Below, one piece after another: positions 8,138 to 17,073 of a DNA stretch of 64,000 nucleotides. Position 1 is the stretch's first letter; every line of letters starts with the position of its first letter. Source of the DNA: Rhizobium sp. 007 (GTDB lineage Bacteria; Pseudomonadota; Alphaproteobacteria; Rhizobiales; Rhizobiaceae); the NCBI RefSeq assembly GCF_015353075.1, contig NZ_CP064187.1, forward strand, positions 3,353,001 to 3,417,000, written 5' to 3'. A model generated the notes under the pieces. It was not told the origin of the DNA. It saw nothing but the letters and a program-made list of their open reading frames with translations, and searched no databases. Both the position numbers and the translations under genes were made by a program.

Positions 8138-9023
8138 TTTCGATTTCACTGATGAGTTCCGAAGAGTGGCAACGGAACAGCTTGAACGTGCCATTGCCGT
8201 TCTCGAGGAGCGGCCGGACGGCGCGCATGAGGCGGTCCATGATTTTCGCAAGAACGTGAAGCGGCTGCGCTCTCTTTACCGGCTCGTGGCGAAAGAGGTG
8301 CCGAACTTTCAGAAGCGACAAAATGCCAGGCTGCGCGACACCGCAAAATCGCTTTCATCGATCCGGGACGCAGCAGCCCTGATCGGCACTGCCGAATATT
8401 TGCAAAAAGGCGCCCGCGGCGACGTAGAGAGCGAAGCGCTCAGCCGCGTCGTCACCATTTTGCAAGCACGGCGTGACTGGATGGCGGAGGCCGAAAGCGG
8501 CCTTGAACAGAAGCTTCACGACACGGCCATCTCGCTAAAGGACGCGATCGCCGCAGTCGATAAGGTTTCTTTCAAGAACAACCCGCGTAGAAACGCCCGC
8601 ATGCTTGCTAAAAGCTGGCAGCGAACTTTGCGAAGAGGGCGGACAGCGCTCGATGCATGCCACGATACGGCAGCGGTCGAGGATTTTCATGAACTGCGCA
8701 AGCGGACCTATGACTACCGGCTCTATCACACGCTGCTGCGCAATCTGTGGCCCGCCGCGATGAAGGCGAAGCAAGATGCAGCCAAGGATCTCGCAGAACG
8801 GCTCGGCCACGTCAACGATCTCTCGGTGCTTTCGCAACTGGTCGAGGCCGAGCCGCAGCTCTTTACGCGCAATGAAGATCTCGCCCACCTGCTCGATGCC
8901 ATCATCTTCCGCCAGCAGGAAGAGCGGCAAAGCGCGCTCGCCGACGCCGGCCGCGTCTTTGCCTACAAACCGCAACGCGAGGCCAACCGGATTGAAGCAC
9001 TCTGGCAGTTGAGCCGGAACTGA
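8115..9023 (+). CDS. CHAD domain protein
   Basis: A 302-aa all-helical CHAD (conserved histidine alpha-helical domain) protein. The conserved HEAVHDFRKNVKRLRSLYR near residues 35-55 and VEDFHELRKRTYDYRLY near 190-205 supply the paired histidines and basic residues that bind polyphosphate in this family. CYTH and CHAD genes are typically fused or adjacent, and here they overlap by 23 bp. A role in polyphosphate binding or metabolism in the cytoplasm is inferred from family knowledge. The gene has no visible terminator before trhO, which starts 80 nt later on the same strand. Confidence 0.9.
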   Translation: MPFRIRPDFDFTDEFRRVATEQLERAIAVLEERPDGAHEAVHDFRKNVKRLRSLYRLVAKEVPNFQKRQNARLRDTAKSLSSIRDAAALIGTAEYLQKGARGDVESEALSRVVTILQARRDWMAEAESGLEQKLHDTAISLKDAIAAVDKVSFKNNPRRNARMLAKSWQRTLRRGRTALDACHDTAAVEDFHELRKRTYDYRLYHTLLRNLWPAAMKAKQDAAKDLAERLGHVNDLSVLSQLVEAEPQLFTRNEDLAHLLDAIIFRQQEERQSALADAGRVFAYKPQREANRIEALWQLSRN

Positions 9024-9103
9024 ATTCGACAAGTGTCGAGCCTTAGCTGCGGCCGCAATGGCGACGCTTGCGCGAAAACGCTGCAGACTGTATTTCAGCG
9101 CGC

Positions 9104-10033
9104 ATGACCGACAGCATCAATCACACCAGCCCGTTCCTCGTGGCGGCGCTTTATCATTTTGTTTCCGTGCCGCGCTTCGAAAGCCTGTGCGCGCCGCTGC
9201 AGACGCTTTGCGAAAAAAACGGCGTGAAGGGAACGCTGCTCCTGGCGCATGAGGGTATCAACGGGACGATCGCCGGGCCGGATGCTGGCATCGAAATGGT
9301 GCTCGCCTACCTGCGGGCGCAGCCGGAATTCACCGCCCTGGAACACAAGGAAAGCCGCGCATCCAAAATGCCTTTCCTGCGCATGAAGGTGAAACTCAAA
9401 AAAGAGATCGTCACGATGGGCGTCGAGAATATCGACCCCAACAAGGTGGTTGGGACTTATGTGATGCCGCAGGATTGGAACGCCTTGATATCCGATCCCG
9501 ACACCATCGTCATCGACACGCGCAACGACTACGAAACGGCGATCGGCACCTTCCGTGGCGCCGTCGATCCGAAAACCAAGACCTTCCGCGAGTTTCCGGA
9601 ATGGGTGCGCCAGAACACCGGCCTGCACAACAAGCCGAAGATCGCCATGTACTGCACCGGTGGTATCCGCTGCGAAAAGGCGACGGCTTTCATGAAGGAG
9701 CAGGGCTTTGAGGAGGTCTACCACCTCAAGGGCGGCATCTTGAAATATCTGGAGGAAGTTCCGCGGGAGGAAAGTCTGTGGGATGGCGCCTGTTTCGTCT
9801 TCGACGAGCGGGTGTCGGTCGAGCACGGACTGAAGGAAGGCGAGCACAAGCTCTGCCATGCCTGCCGCAATCCGATCACCGCAGAAGAGATCACGTCGCC
9901 GCTTTACGAGGAAGGCGTTTCCTGCAGCAGCTGCTACCACACGCGCACTGAAGACGACCGGCTGCGCTATCGCCAGCGGCAACTGCAGATCGCGCTTGCC
10001 AAGAAACGCGGCCAGAAGCACATCGGGACTTAG
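9104..10033 (+). CDS. trhO: tRNA uridine(34) hydroxylase, rhodanese family (TrhO/YceA)
   Basis: Cytoplasmic enzyme of 309 aa that, by homology to TrhO, hydroxylates uridine 34 of certain tRNAs on the way to cmo5U. An N-terminal acylphosphatase-like region (about residues 10-110) precedes a rhodanese domain with the active-site cysteine in [12 protein letters not shown] and a C-terminal cysteine cluster (CHACR...CSSCYH) likely to bind metal. The ATG at 9104 begins [11 protein letters not shown], the normal N-terminus; the longer in-frame reading adds unconserved residues. It may be co-transcribed with CYTH-CHAD, and is convergent with the diguanylate cyclase gene, only 2 bp apart. Confidence 0.92.
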   Translation: MTDSINHTSPFLVAALYHFVSVPRFESLCAPLQTLCEKNGVKGTLLLAHEGINGTIAGPDAGIEMVLAYLRAQPEFTALEHKESRASKMPFLRMKVKLKKEIVTMGVENIDPNKVVGTYVMPQDWNALISDPDTIVIDTRNDYETAIGTFRGAVDPKTKTFREFPEWVRQNTGLHNKPKIAMYCTGGIRCEKATAFMKEQGFEEVYHLKGGILKYLEEVPREESLWDGACFVFDERVSVEHGLKEGEHKLCHACRNPITAEEITSPLYEEGVSCSSCYHTRTEDDRLRYRQRQLQIALAKKRGQKHIGT

Positions 10034-10035
10034 GT

Positions 10036-12243
10036 TCAGGCAGCGGTTATCTGGCGCGGCATCGCGTCCAGGGCACGGCGTGCTTCAAGCATTTCGGTGA
10101 TCCTGTCTGCCGGCACCGGCTTGCTGAAGAAATAACCCTGCAGGCAATCGCAACCAAAGAGACGAACGGCGAGCGCCTGCTCTTCTGTCTCGATACCCTC
10201 GGCCGTCACCGGAATATCCAGTGAGCGGGCAAGCGCGACGGTTGCCTGCAACATCTCGCGCTGGCTGTCGCTTTCGGTCACGCCCTCGACCAGCGAACGG
10301 TCGATCTTGATGCGGTCGAAACCGAATTGGCGGAGATAGCCGATCGACGAAAAGCCCGAGCCGAAATCATCGAGCGCGATCTTGACGCCGAGCGTCTTCA
10401 GCCGCTCGATCGATTGCCGGGTTCGCTGCGGATTCTGGATCATGTATCCTTCGGTGATCTCCAGCGTTACACGCTCCGCCTCGATCTCCGTCTGTTTCAG
10501 GACATAGCGAACATAGTCGGTAAAGGCCGGATTCCGGAACTGGCCGGGGGAAACGTTTACGGCAACGCGCAGCTCCGGCCATTGCTTGGCGGTCTCGCAG
10601 GCCTTGCGCAGCACAAAGAGACCGAGCGCCTCGATAAGCCCGCTGGTTTCGGCGATCGGAATGAATACTTCCGGCGATACAGGTCCGTGGCCGGGACGAT
10701 TCCAGCGCACCAGCGCTTCGACGCCGTTCATCTCATGTGTAGAGGCATCGATCAGCGGCTGATAGGCAAGCGTCAGATCGCCGCTTTCGATCGCAACGCG
10801 CAGATCCAGTTCAAGCGCATTGCGCTCCTCGCGGTCGGCATCCATCGCGGGATCGTAAAGCGTCATGCGGGCCCGGCCCGCTTCCTTGGCCTTGTACATC
10901 GCAAGATCGGCACGGCGGACCAATTCTTCGCGACCGATCGTCCCGCCAGCAGCCATCGCGATGCCAATGCTGGCGCCGATGACGACGACGCGCCGGCCGA
11001 TCTCCAGCGGCTCCGCCAGGAAATCCAGAATCTGTTCCGAAAGCTGCAGGGCATCGGCGTTGCCACCTTCAGACAGGAAAGCAATCGCGAATTCGTCGCC
11101 GCCAATGCGCGCCAGAACCGCGGCCTTTGGGATCAGCACCTTGAGGCCGGCAGCCACCGCGCGGATCAACTGATCACCGGTGCCATGCCCGTAGCTATCG
11201 TTGACTTCCTTAAAACCGTCGAGGTCGAGATAGAGAAGCAGTACGTTCTTACCGGTCTGCTTCGCCTTAGCAACGACGTCATCGACAGCAATCCCAAGGC
11301 CTTCACGGTTCGACAGCCCGCTGAGGCGATCGCGGAGCGCATCCTCGCGGGCATTGTTTTCCTCCGCCTTGAGCCGGCGTCCGGCGAGCCAGCCGATCAC
11401 GAGCAGGCCAGCGAAGAACAGCCCGACGAGACCGAGTGCCTTCACAACCGTCGGGCGCACCTGTGCATAGCTGATGTCGCCCGGCGAACGCGAAATCCAT
11501 ACGAGTTTGCCGAGCGCCTTGCCGGCGGCATCATCGACCGCCACGGAATATTGCGCGTCGTAAGCAGCTGGCACCAGCTTCAATCCCTGGATAACATAGG
11601 TCTCCCCGAGGCTCCTGATCGTCTCGTCGTTCAGATGGCGGGCAAAAATCAGATAGCGGCGCTGCCCCGCAGGTGCATTCAGCGTGCCGGATTTTTCGCG
11701 CACGAGCGCAACGCCGACTGCCGCGATGCCGCTCTTGGTGCCGACGAAACCCACGGCTTCCGGTGATTCAAGCCCGGCGGCCTTCACTTTGTCGAACAAC
11801 GTCCAGAACGATGGCGCAAAGAAATCGCCAAGCGCGCCCTCCATCGGCTGGCCGTCGCGATAGACCATCAGCGGTTTCTTGTCGTCATCTATGACGATCG
11901 CTACGTCGAAAAGCGCGCTGTTGGAGGACATTTCGCCGTAGTTGCTGATCGTCCATGCCATGCCATCGGGGGCATAGACATTGACGGCCGCATCGTCCCA
12001 GGCGGCATAGTCGTTCAGCGTCGCGCCGAGTTGCGCTTCGAATGTCTTGAACGCCCCGGCCGTGGTTTCACGCGAACGTTCGTCGTCGAGAATATTGGCG
12101 TTATCGGTGACGCGCGACAGCGCCGTCAGCACCATGACGGTAACGACCGCGACCATAACCGCAAAGGAAAAAAGCACACCCGTAACAGTCGCGTGGCGGC
12201 CGATCCCCGAAGCCTGATTTTTTTGCCTAAAGAACGCAGGCAT
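10036..12243 (-). CDS. Membrane CHASE4-GGDEF-EAL c-di-GMP enzyme
   Basis: A 735-aa inner-membrane signalling protein. Order: transmembrane helix (about 18-40), periplasmic CHASE4-like sensor (about 45-260), second helix (about 268-290), GGDEF domain (about 305-465) and EAL domain (about 480-725). The cyclase site is intact (RIGGDEFAIAF), and so are the phosphodiesterase motifs (EALVRW, EITEGY, DDFGSGFSS, EGIETEEQ). It could therefore both make and degrade cyclic di-GMP, switching in response to a periplasmic signal, and affect motility, attachment or exopolysaccharide. No partner gene adjoins it. Net activity cannot be told from sequence. Confidence 0.93.
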   Translation of the reverse strand: MPAFFRQKNQASGIGRHATVTGVLFSFAVMVAVVTVMVLTALSRVTDNANILDDERSRETTAGAFKTFEAQLGATLNDYAAWDDAAVNVYAPDGMAWTISNYGEMSSNSALFDVAIVIDDDKKPLMVYRDGQPMEGALGDFFAPSFWTLFDKVKAAGLESPEAVGFVGTKSGIAAVGVALVREKSGTLNAPAGQRRYLIFARHLNDETIRSLGETYVIQGLKLVPAAYDAQYSVAVDDAAGKALGKLVWISRSPGDISYAQVRPTVVKALGLVGLFFAGLLVIGWLAGRRLKAEENNAREDALRDRLSGLSNREGLGIAVDDVVAKAKQTGKNVLLLYLDLDGFKEVNDSYGHGTGDQLIRAVAAGLKVLIPKAAVLARIGGDEFAIAFLSEGGNADALQLSEQILDFLAEPLEIGRRVVVIGASIGIAMAAGGTIGREELVRRADLAMYKAKEAGRARMTLYDPAMDADREERNALELDLRVAIESGDLTLAYQPLIDASTHEMNGVEALVRWNRPGHGPVSPEVFIPIAETSGLIEALGLFVLRKACETAKQWPELRVAVNVSPGQFRNPAFTDYVRYVLKQTEIEAERVTLEITEGYMIQNPQRTRQSIERLKTLGVKIALDDFGSGFSSIGYLRQFGFDRIKIDRSLVEGVTESDSQREMLQATVALARSLDIPVTAEGIETEEQALAVRLFGCDCLQGYFFSKPVPADRITEMLEARRALDAMPRQITAA

Positions 12244-12414
12244 ACATTACTCCCCGATAACGGGGGACTTTGCCAGTCAAGGCTTCAAAAACGGTTAAAG
12301 CAAACGGTACAAGGCTTCATCCGGGTGATTTTTCTCCATGAAAATCACTGGGCATTGAAATACCCTCCCCGCGGAACGGGAAGGGCTTGATTTCATAACG
12401 GTTTTGGCCGCCGC

Positions 12415-13191
12415 TTACCAGCCTGCGATGACCGATCCCTTGAAAGTATCGGCGATGAACTGCTTCACGGCATCGCTGTGATAGGCTTCGACCAGCGTCT
12501 TCACCCAAGGCTGATCCTTGTCCTTCTCGTTGACCGCCAGAATATTGACATAGGGCGCCTTTTCGCCTTCGCGGGCAATCGGATCCTTCGAGGGATCAAG
12601 GCCGGCTTCCAACGCGTAGTTGGTGTTGATAACAGCGGCATCTACATCGTCCAGCGAACGCGGCAGCTGGGCGGCATCGAGTTCGGCGAACTTCAGATTC
12701 TTGGCATTTTCCGTGACATCGGCAGGTCCGACCTTCAGGCTCGCGCCATCCTTCAGCTTGATCAGTCCCTTATCGGCGAGGATCAGCAGAGCACGGCCGC
12801 CATTGGTCGGGTCGTTGGGGATCGCCACGGTAGCACCATCAGCGAGTTCGTCCAGGCTCTTCACCTTCTTGGAATAGACGCCCATCGGGAAGTTGACTGT
12901 ATAGGCGACGTCAATGATCCTGAAGCCGCGATCGGCGACCTGGTTGTCGAGATAGGGCTTGTGCTGGAACGAGTTGGCGTTCAACTCGCCATCGGCAAGC
13001 GCCTGGTTCGGCACGACATAGTCGGAAAATTCCAGAATCTCGATGTCGAGGCCCTTGGGCGCTGCAACTTCCTTCACCTTCTCCATGATCTGTGCATGCG
13101 GACCCGGCGTCACGCCAATCTTGATGGTTTCGGCCGCGGCAGCAGTCGCAAAGGCCGCTGCGAAGGCGGCCGCGAGGATGATTTTCTTCAT
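12415..13191 (-). CDS. metQ: Methionine ABC transporter substrate-binding protein
   Basis: NlpA/MetQ-family periplasmic receptor, 258 aa, for D/L-methionine or a related compound. An Ala-rich signal peptide (about residues 1-20, ending AAAA) precedes mature ETIKIGVTPGPHAQI. No lipobox cysteine is visible, so it is likely soluble in the periplasm rather than a lipoprotein as in E. coli. AAGGAGAG precedes the ATG at 13191. It is the last gene of the metN-metI-metQ operon, 34 nt after metI. A GC-rich imperfect hairpin at about 12362-12390 may end the transcript. Confidence 0.93.
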   Translation of the reverse strand: MKKIILAAAFAAAFATAAAAETIKIGVTPGPHAQIMEKVKEVAAPKGLDIEILEFSDYVVPNQALADGELNANSFQHKPYLDNQVADRGFRIIDVAYTVNFPMGVYSKKVKSLDELADGATVAIPNDPTNGGRALLILADKGLIKLKDGASLKVGPADVTENAKNLKFAELDAAQLPRSLDDVDAAVINTNYALEAGLDPSKDPIAREGEKAPYVNILAVNEKDKDQPWVKTLVEAYHSDAVKQFIADTFKGSVIAGW

Positions 13192-13225
13192 CGGTTTTCT
13201 CTCCTTGGGTTATAGGGCAATTCGA

Positions 13226-13891
13226 TCAATTCTTGCGGGATCGCTTGTCGAAGCGGCGGGCAAGCGCATCGCCGACGCTCTGCACGGCCTGGACGAGCAG
13301 TATCAGGACGATGACGACGACCAGCATCACATCCGGCATGAAGCGCTGGTAGCCATAGCGGATGCCGAGATCGCCGAGCCCACCGCCGCCCACGGCGCCG
13401 ACCATCGCCGAATAGCCAATGAGGCTGACCAGCGTCATTGTGAGCGCCAGTGTCAGCGTCGGACGCGCTTCGGCAAGAAGTACCTTGCGCACGATCTGCA
13501 TCGGGGTCGCGCCCATGGCGCGGGCGGCTTCGATCAGGCCCTTGTCGACGTCGCGAATGGCGGCTTCGACGAGTCGCGCGAAGAACGGAATGGTTGCGAT
13601 CGTCAACGGTACGATCGCTGCCTTGGTGCCGATCGACGTGCCGGTGACGAGGCGCGTGAAAGGGATGATCGCGACGACGAGGATGATGAAAGGTGTCGAG
13701 CGCGTCGCGTTGACGATCAGTCCAACGACGCGATTCACGGAAGGCGCCGGAAAGAGCTCGCCGCGGCCGCTAGTCGCCAGGAACACGCCGATCGGCAACC
13801 CGATCAGCGAGCCGATGAAGCCGGCGATCGCCACCATGCGCAGCGTATCGAGCGTTGCCTTGCCGATGAGAAGCAGAAGATCAGGAGACAT
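13226..13891 (-). CDS. metI: Methionine ABC transporter permease
   Basis: Inner-membrane permease of 221 aa with about five helices. The EAA loop reads [19 protein letters not shown] (near residues 120-140), the contact for MetN. The ATG at 13891 ([12 protein letters not shown]) is preferred because it gives the family's usual length and overlaps metN by 11 bp, a common arrangement for this operon; a longer reading to 13969 would overlap the NIL domain of MetN extensively. Works with MetN and MetQ to import methionine. Confidence 0.92.
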   Translation of the reverse strand: MSPDLLLLIGKATLDTLRMVAIAGFIGSLIGLPIGVFLATSGRGELFPAPSVNRVVGLIVNATRSTPFIILVVAIIPFTRLVTGTSIGTKAAIVPLTIATIPFFARLVEAAIRDVDKGLIEAARAMGATPMQIVRKVLLAEARPTLTLALTMTLVSLIGYSAMVGAVGGGGLGDLGIRYGYQRFMPDVMLVVVIVLILLVQAVQSVGDALARRFDKRSRKN

Positions 13892-14954
13892 AGCCGAGCA
13901 CCTCCGCAACGAGACCGTTCGCCTTGAAGAATTCATCCGCTTTCGCGGAAGTCGCATCATCCGCTGCATAGGCGATGATAAGCGAGCCGTAGGGTTCGCC
14001 GCCGATCTCGTCGACCGTTCCGGCGATGATGTTGATATCCGAACCCAACGTCTGGATAAGCTGCGAGATCAGCGGCTGTTCCGCAGTGCGCCCGAAGAAC
14101 GTGATGCGCACGGCAACGCGACCGCCTTGTGTCTTGTGCGGCCGCAGGCCGGCTGCGAGCGCTGCCGGAAGCTTCGAGCCCGGCAAACCGGAAAGCAATG
14201 CGCGCGTCGTCGGATGTTGCGGCCGGGTGAAGACATCGAAGGTGCGGCCGCGCTCGACGATGATACCCTTGTCGATCACCGCAACGTCGCTGGTCACCGC
14301 TTTGACGACCTCCATCTCGTGGGTAATCAGAAGCACGGTAAGCCCCAACTCTGCATTGATGCGCTTCACGAGCTCGAGGATCGACTGGGTTGTCTCTGGA
14401 TCGAGCGCGGAGGTCGCTTCATCGGAAAGCAAAAGCTTTGGCTGCGTGGCGAGCGCGCGGGCAATGCCGACGCGCTGTTTCTGGCCACCGGAAAGCTCTG
14501 CCGGATAGCGGTCTCGTTTGTCGGAAAGCCCGACGAGATCGAGCAGCGGCTCGACGCGCGTGCGAATGGCGTCCCTGTCGAAACCAGCGATTTCCAGGGG
14601 CAGCGCCACATTGCCGAAGGCGGTGCGCGAGGACAAAAGGTTGAAATGCTGGAAGATCATGCCGACCGAACGGCGGAGCGCACGCAGGCCAGCCTCGTCC
14701 AGATCGGGAACGTTGACGCCATCGACGATGACCTTGCCGCTCGTTGGACGTTCCAAGCCGTTGACAAGACGGATCAGCGTCGACTTGCCGGCGCCGGAAC
14801 GCCCGATGATGCCAGTAATGGAGCCGCGTGCGACGGCGAAATCGACCGCATCAAGTGCGGTAAACGATTTGTTCTCGGCGCCGAAGCGTTTCGATACGTC
14901 TTCGAAGAGGACGGTATTTGCGGCATTGGCCGCGCTTGAAGAGTCGGAATGCAT
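13881..14954 (-). CDS. metN: Methionine ABC transporter ATP-binding protein
   Basis: Cytoplasmic ATPase of 357 aa. Walker [10 protein letters not shown], signature [15 protein letters not shown] and Walker [13 protein letters not shown] are all present; the C-terminal 80 residues form the NIL domain, which in E. coli MetN binds methionine and causes trans-inhibition of transport. First gene of metNIQ. About 450 nt of non-coding DNA lie upstream; a recognisable SAM riboswitch is not apparent there. The symbol is secure from the NIL domain and operon order. Confidence 0.94.
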   Translation of the reverse strand: MHSDSSSAANAANTVLFEDVSKRFGAENKSFTALDAVDFAVARGSITGIIGRSGAGKSTLIRLVNGLERPTSGKVIVDGVNVPDLDEAGLRALRRSVGMIFQHFNLLSSRTAFGNVALPLEIAGFDRDAIRTRVEPLLDLVGLSDKRDRYPAELSGGQKQRVGIARALATQPKLLLSDEATSALDPETTQSILELVKRINAELGLTVLLITHEMEVVKAVTSDVAVIDKGIIVERGRTFDVFTRPQHPTTRALLSGLPGSKLPAALAAGLRPHKTQGGRVAVRITFFGRTAEQPLISQLIQTLGSDINIIAGTVDEIGGEPYGSLIIAYAADDATSAKADEFFKANGLVAEVLGYVS

Positions 14955-15405
14955 GGATGCTCTCGATGTTCAAAAAAGTCCGCAATCGCTGAATGGCTGG
15001 GGACGCGGCGCGTCTGATCAGGCCGGCATTCGGCAACGCATTCGGAACAGAGAGGCAGTCTTTATCATCGCACAACCGGAAGATTCAATTTGATCGGCGC
15101 ATGGCTGCCATGCGCAGGGATGTAATGCTTTATGGCGGAGTTCCAGTCGCGATTGACAGAGAGATTTTTTCTTTGAATCGGTCAGCGCGGCAAAAAACCA
15201 CCCATTGTGCAATTGTCTGGTTCACGAAACGCGCGCCGCTTGCTTCTTCTCCCCAGCGGGGAGAAGTGCCCAAGCGTCAGCGAGGCGATGGGGGTGAGCG
15301 ACGAAAGGAGCGAACGACCGAACGACGAACAGCAAGGAGGACGGGTCTCCCATACGGTCCCCTCATCCGGCCTTTCGGGCCTTCTCATCAAGAGGCGGAG
15401 GGTAT
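14955..15405. other. Intergenic region between bglA and metN
   Basis: No gene seen in about 450 bp. It holds a 19-bp palindrome (15097-15115) upstream of metN and a copy of the dispersed GGGGAGAAG-type repeat (15236-15412) downstream of bglA. A weak minus-strand promoter for metN may lie near 15065-15088 (TTGAAT and GATAAA, 16-base spacing). Confidence 0.5.
15097..15115. promoter_or_regulatory. Perfect 19-bp palindrome upstream of metN
   Basis: GCGCATGGC-T-GCCATGCGC, two 9-bp arms around one base, located about 145 bp upstream of the metN start. No regulator gene adjoins it; an operator role is inferred from symmetry alone. Confidence 0.35.
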
Positions 15406-15412
15406 TCAACCC
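15236..15412. repeat. Dispersed intergenic repeat, copy 1
   Basis: Contains the 9-bp stem CTTCTCCCC/GGGGAGAAG (15246-15254 and 15258-15266) followed after about 100 bp by CCCCTCATCCGGCC and a GGCC-TTTC-GGGCC hairpin. The same modules recur at 16.9, 18.3, 25.95 and, in diverged form, 42.5 kb, always between genes. It resembles the mosaic palindromic repeats known in rhizobia. Confidence 0.65.
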
Positions 15413-16779
15413 GCTTTGTGATTGCCCGCCGGAAACTGGCTTGCCAGTTGCCGGTACCACTTGCCGCTCTTCTTCACGGTGCGGACCTGGGTGTCGTAAT
15501 CGACATGCACGAGGCCGAAACGCATCTTGTAGCCTTCCGCCCATTCGAAGTTGTCCATCAGGCTCCAGGCGAAGTAACCGCGCATCGGGTAGCCGTCCTT
15601 GATGAGGTCGGCAACGACCGCCAAGTGATCGCTGTAATAATCGAGGCGCGGCTGGTCATCGACCTCGCCGTTGACCACATCCAGGTTGTAGCAGGCGCCG
15701 TTTTCGGTGATGTAGCATTCCGGCAGTTCATAGCGACGATAGAGGTCTTCGACGACGTGCTTGAGGCCGGGCGCATAAACCTCCCAGCCGATATCTGTCT
15801 TCACGTCGCTGGCACGCGGCGCTTCGGCCGTCCAGGGGAAATCGCCGTTCTTCGCCGGGTCGTCGGCAACACGCAGCGGCGTGTAGTAGTTGAGACCCCA
15901 CCAATCGAGCTTCTGGCTGATGATCTTCATGTCTCCATCTTCGATGATGGGCATGCGGTCGCCGAGCGCTTCCACGAACTCGCTCGGATACTCGCCCTTG
16001 AAGACCGGATCGAAAAAAGCGCCGTTGTGGAACTGATGCGCGCGTTCGCCGGCTGCAATATCCGCCTTGCTCTGCGATCCCGGAATGACGGGCATCGCAT
16101 TCAGCACCAGGCCGGCTGGTACCTTCGGCGCCTCGGCGCGGATCGCCTCGACGCCAAGTCCGTGCGCAAGGTTCATGTAGTGCATGGCGTGAAGCGCTGC
16201 CTGCATGTTGCGCTCGCCCGGCGCATGGATGCCGTAGAGATGGCTGAGCCAGACGATGCACCATGGTTCGTTGAAGGTCGCGACGCTGTCGAGCCGGTCG
16301 CCGAGACGCGCCATGACGGTCTTTGCGTAGCGCTGAAAGGCGTAGGCCGTGGAGCGCGCCGTCCAGCCGCCGTCGCCTGCCAACAGCAGCGGCAGGTCCC
16401 AATGATAAAGCGTCGCGAAGGTCTTGATGCCACGCGCCTTGCAACCGTCGACGAGGCGGTCGTAGAAATCGAGGCCGGCTTCATTCACAGGCCCGGTACC
16501 ATCCGGAATGATGCGCGGCCAGGCGATCGAGAAGCGATAGGCCTCGACACCCATGTCCTTGATCAGGTCAAGGTCCTGTTCGAGCCGGTTGTAGTGATCG
16601 CAGGCAACATCGCCATTATGGCGGTTATAGACACGACCCGGCATGTTGCAGAAGGCATCCCAGATCGACGCCTTGCGCCCATCCGCTTTACTGGCACCTT
16701 CGATCTGGAAGGCAGCCGTCGCGACGCCAAAGGTGAAATCGCCCGGAAAGCGGGCGGCGAGTGTCTTAGCCTCGATCAT
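15406..16779 (-). CDS. bglA: Beta-glucosidase, glycoside hydrolase family 1
   Basis: Retaining glycosidase of 457 aa that releases glucose (or a related sugar) from beta-glucosides such as cellobiose or plant aryl glucosides. The TIM-barrel signatures are intact: FTFGVATAAFQIEG at the N-terminus, acid/base glutamate in TFNEPW (E171), nucleophile glutamate in ITENGA (E359), and the substrate-binding WSLMDNFEW near 405-413. No signal peptide, so it acts on imported sugar in the cytoplasm. It is the last minus-strand gene of the sugar locus. A CTGCAACGTTGCAG palindrome 88 bp upstream suggests control by a LacI-type repressor. The substrate range is not predictable. Confidence 0.94.
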   Translation of the reverse strand: MIEAKTLAARFPGDFTFGVATAAFQIEGASKADGRKASIWDAFCNMPGRVYNRHNGDVACDHYNRLEQDLDLIKDMGVEAYRFSIAWPRIIPDGTGPVNEAGLDFYDRLVDGCKARGIKTFATLYHWDLPLLLAGDGGWTARSTAYAFQRYAKTVMARLGDRLDSVATFNEPWCIVWLSHLYGIHAPGERNMQAALHAMHYMNLAHGLGVEAIRAEAPKVPAGLVLNAMPVIPGSQSKADIAAGERAHQFHNGAFFDPVFKGEYPSEFVEALGDRMPIIEDGDMKIISQKLDWWGLNYYTPLRVADDPAKNGDFPWTAEAPRASDVKTDIGWEVYAPGLKHVVEDLYRRYELPECYITENGACYNLDVVNGEVDDQPRLDYYSDHLAVVADLIKDGYPMRGYFAWSLMDNFEWAEGYKMRFGLVHVDYDTQVRTVKKSGKWYRQLASQFPAGNHKAG

Positions 16780-16866
16780 CTGAAAACCCCGTCTGGTACT
16801 GGACTGGTCGTTCGAGCGGCGGTTTAACCAAAGGAACCGGCGTTGTACAGAGTGGAAATGTCAATC

Positions 16867-16880
16867 CTGCAACGTTGCAG
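16867..16880. promoter_or_regulatory. Palindromic operator upstream of bglA
   Basis: Perfect 14-bp palindrome CTGCAACGTTGCAG with a central CG, the shape of a LacI-family half-site pair. It is 88 bp upstream of the bglA start. It differs from the TGTAAA...TTTACA operators near 23.4 kb, so a different regulator probably binds it. Confidence 0.55.
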
Positions 16881-16919
16881 ACGGATAGCGGACCTAACGG
16901 GTATAGCCAGACTAGGCGC

Positions 16920-17056
16920 CGCCCCTCACGCTAACTTCTCCCCGCAAACGGGGCGAGGGAACGTCTCTCACGCAAGCGCACGTTCTAATGAAGCGATGCG
17001 ACACATACCTTCTCCCCTCTCGCGGGGAGAAGGTGGCGTCAGCCGGATGAGGGGCT
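16920..17056. repeat. Dispersed intergenic repeat, copy 2
   Basis: Begins CCCCTCACGCTAACTTCTCCCC and ends with CCTTCTCCCC...GGGGAGAAGG followed by GCCGGATGAGGGG, so the outer CCCCTCA/TGAGGGG ends are inverted. Same family as the copy at 15.2 kb. Confidence 0.65.
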
Positions 17057-17073
17057 CGCCCAAGACCTGGTTA

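Noticed and set aside
10327..11766. A 479-codon plus-strand open frame
   Set aside because: It lies antisense to the CHASE4-GGDEF-EAL gene, whose motifs are intact; GC-rich third positions create such shadows.
14955..15180. Possible SAM riboswitch upstream of metN
   Set aside because: No SAM-I or SAM-II core could be matched by eye; only a palindrome is clear.
15418..16827. A 469-codon plus-strand open frame
   Set aside because: Antisense to the GH1 beta-glucosidase with both catalytic glutamates in place; no family resemblance.
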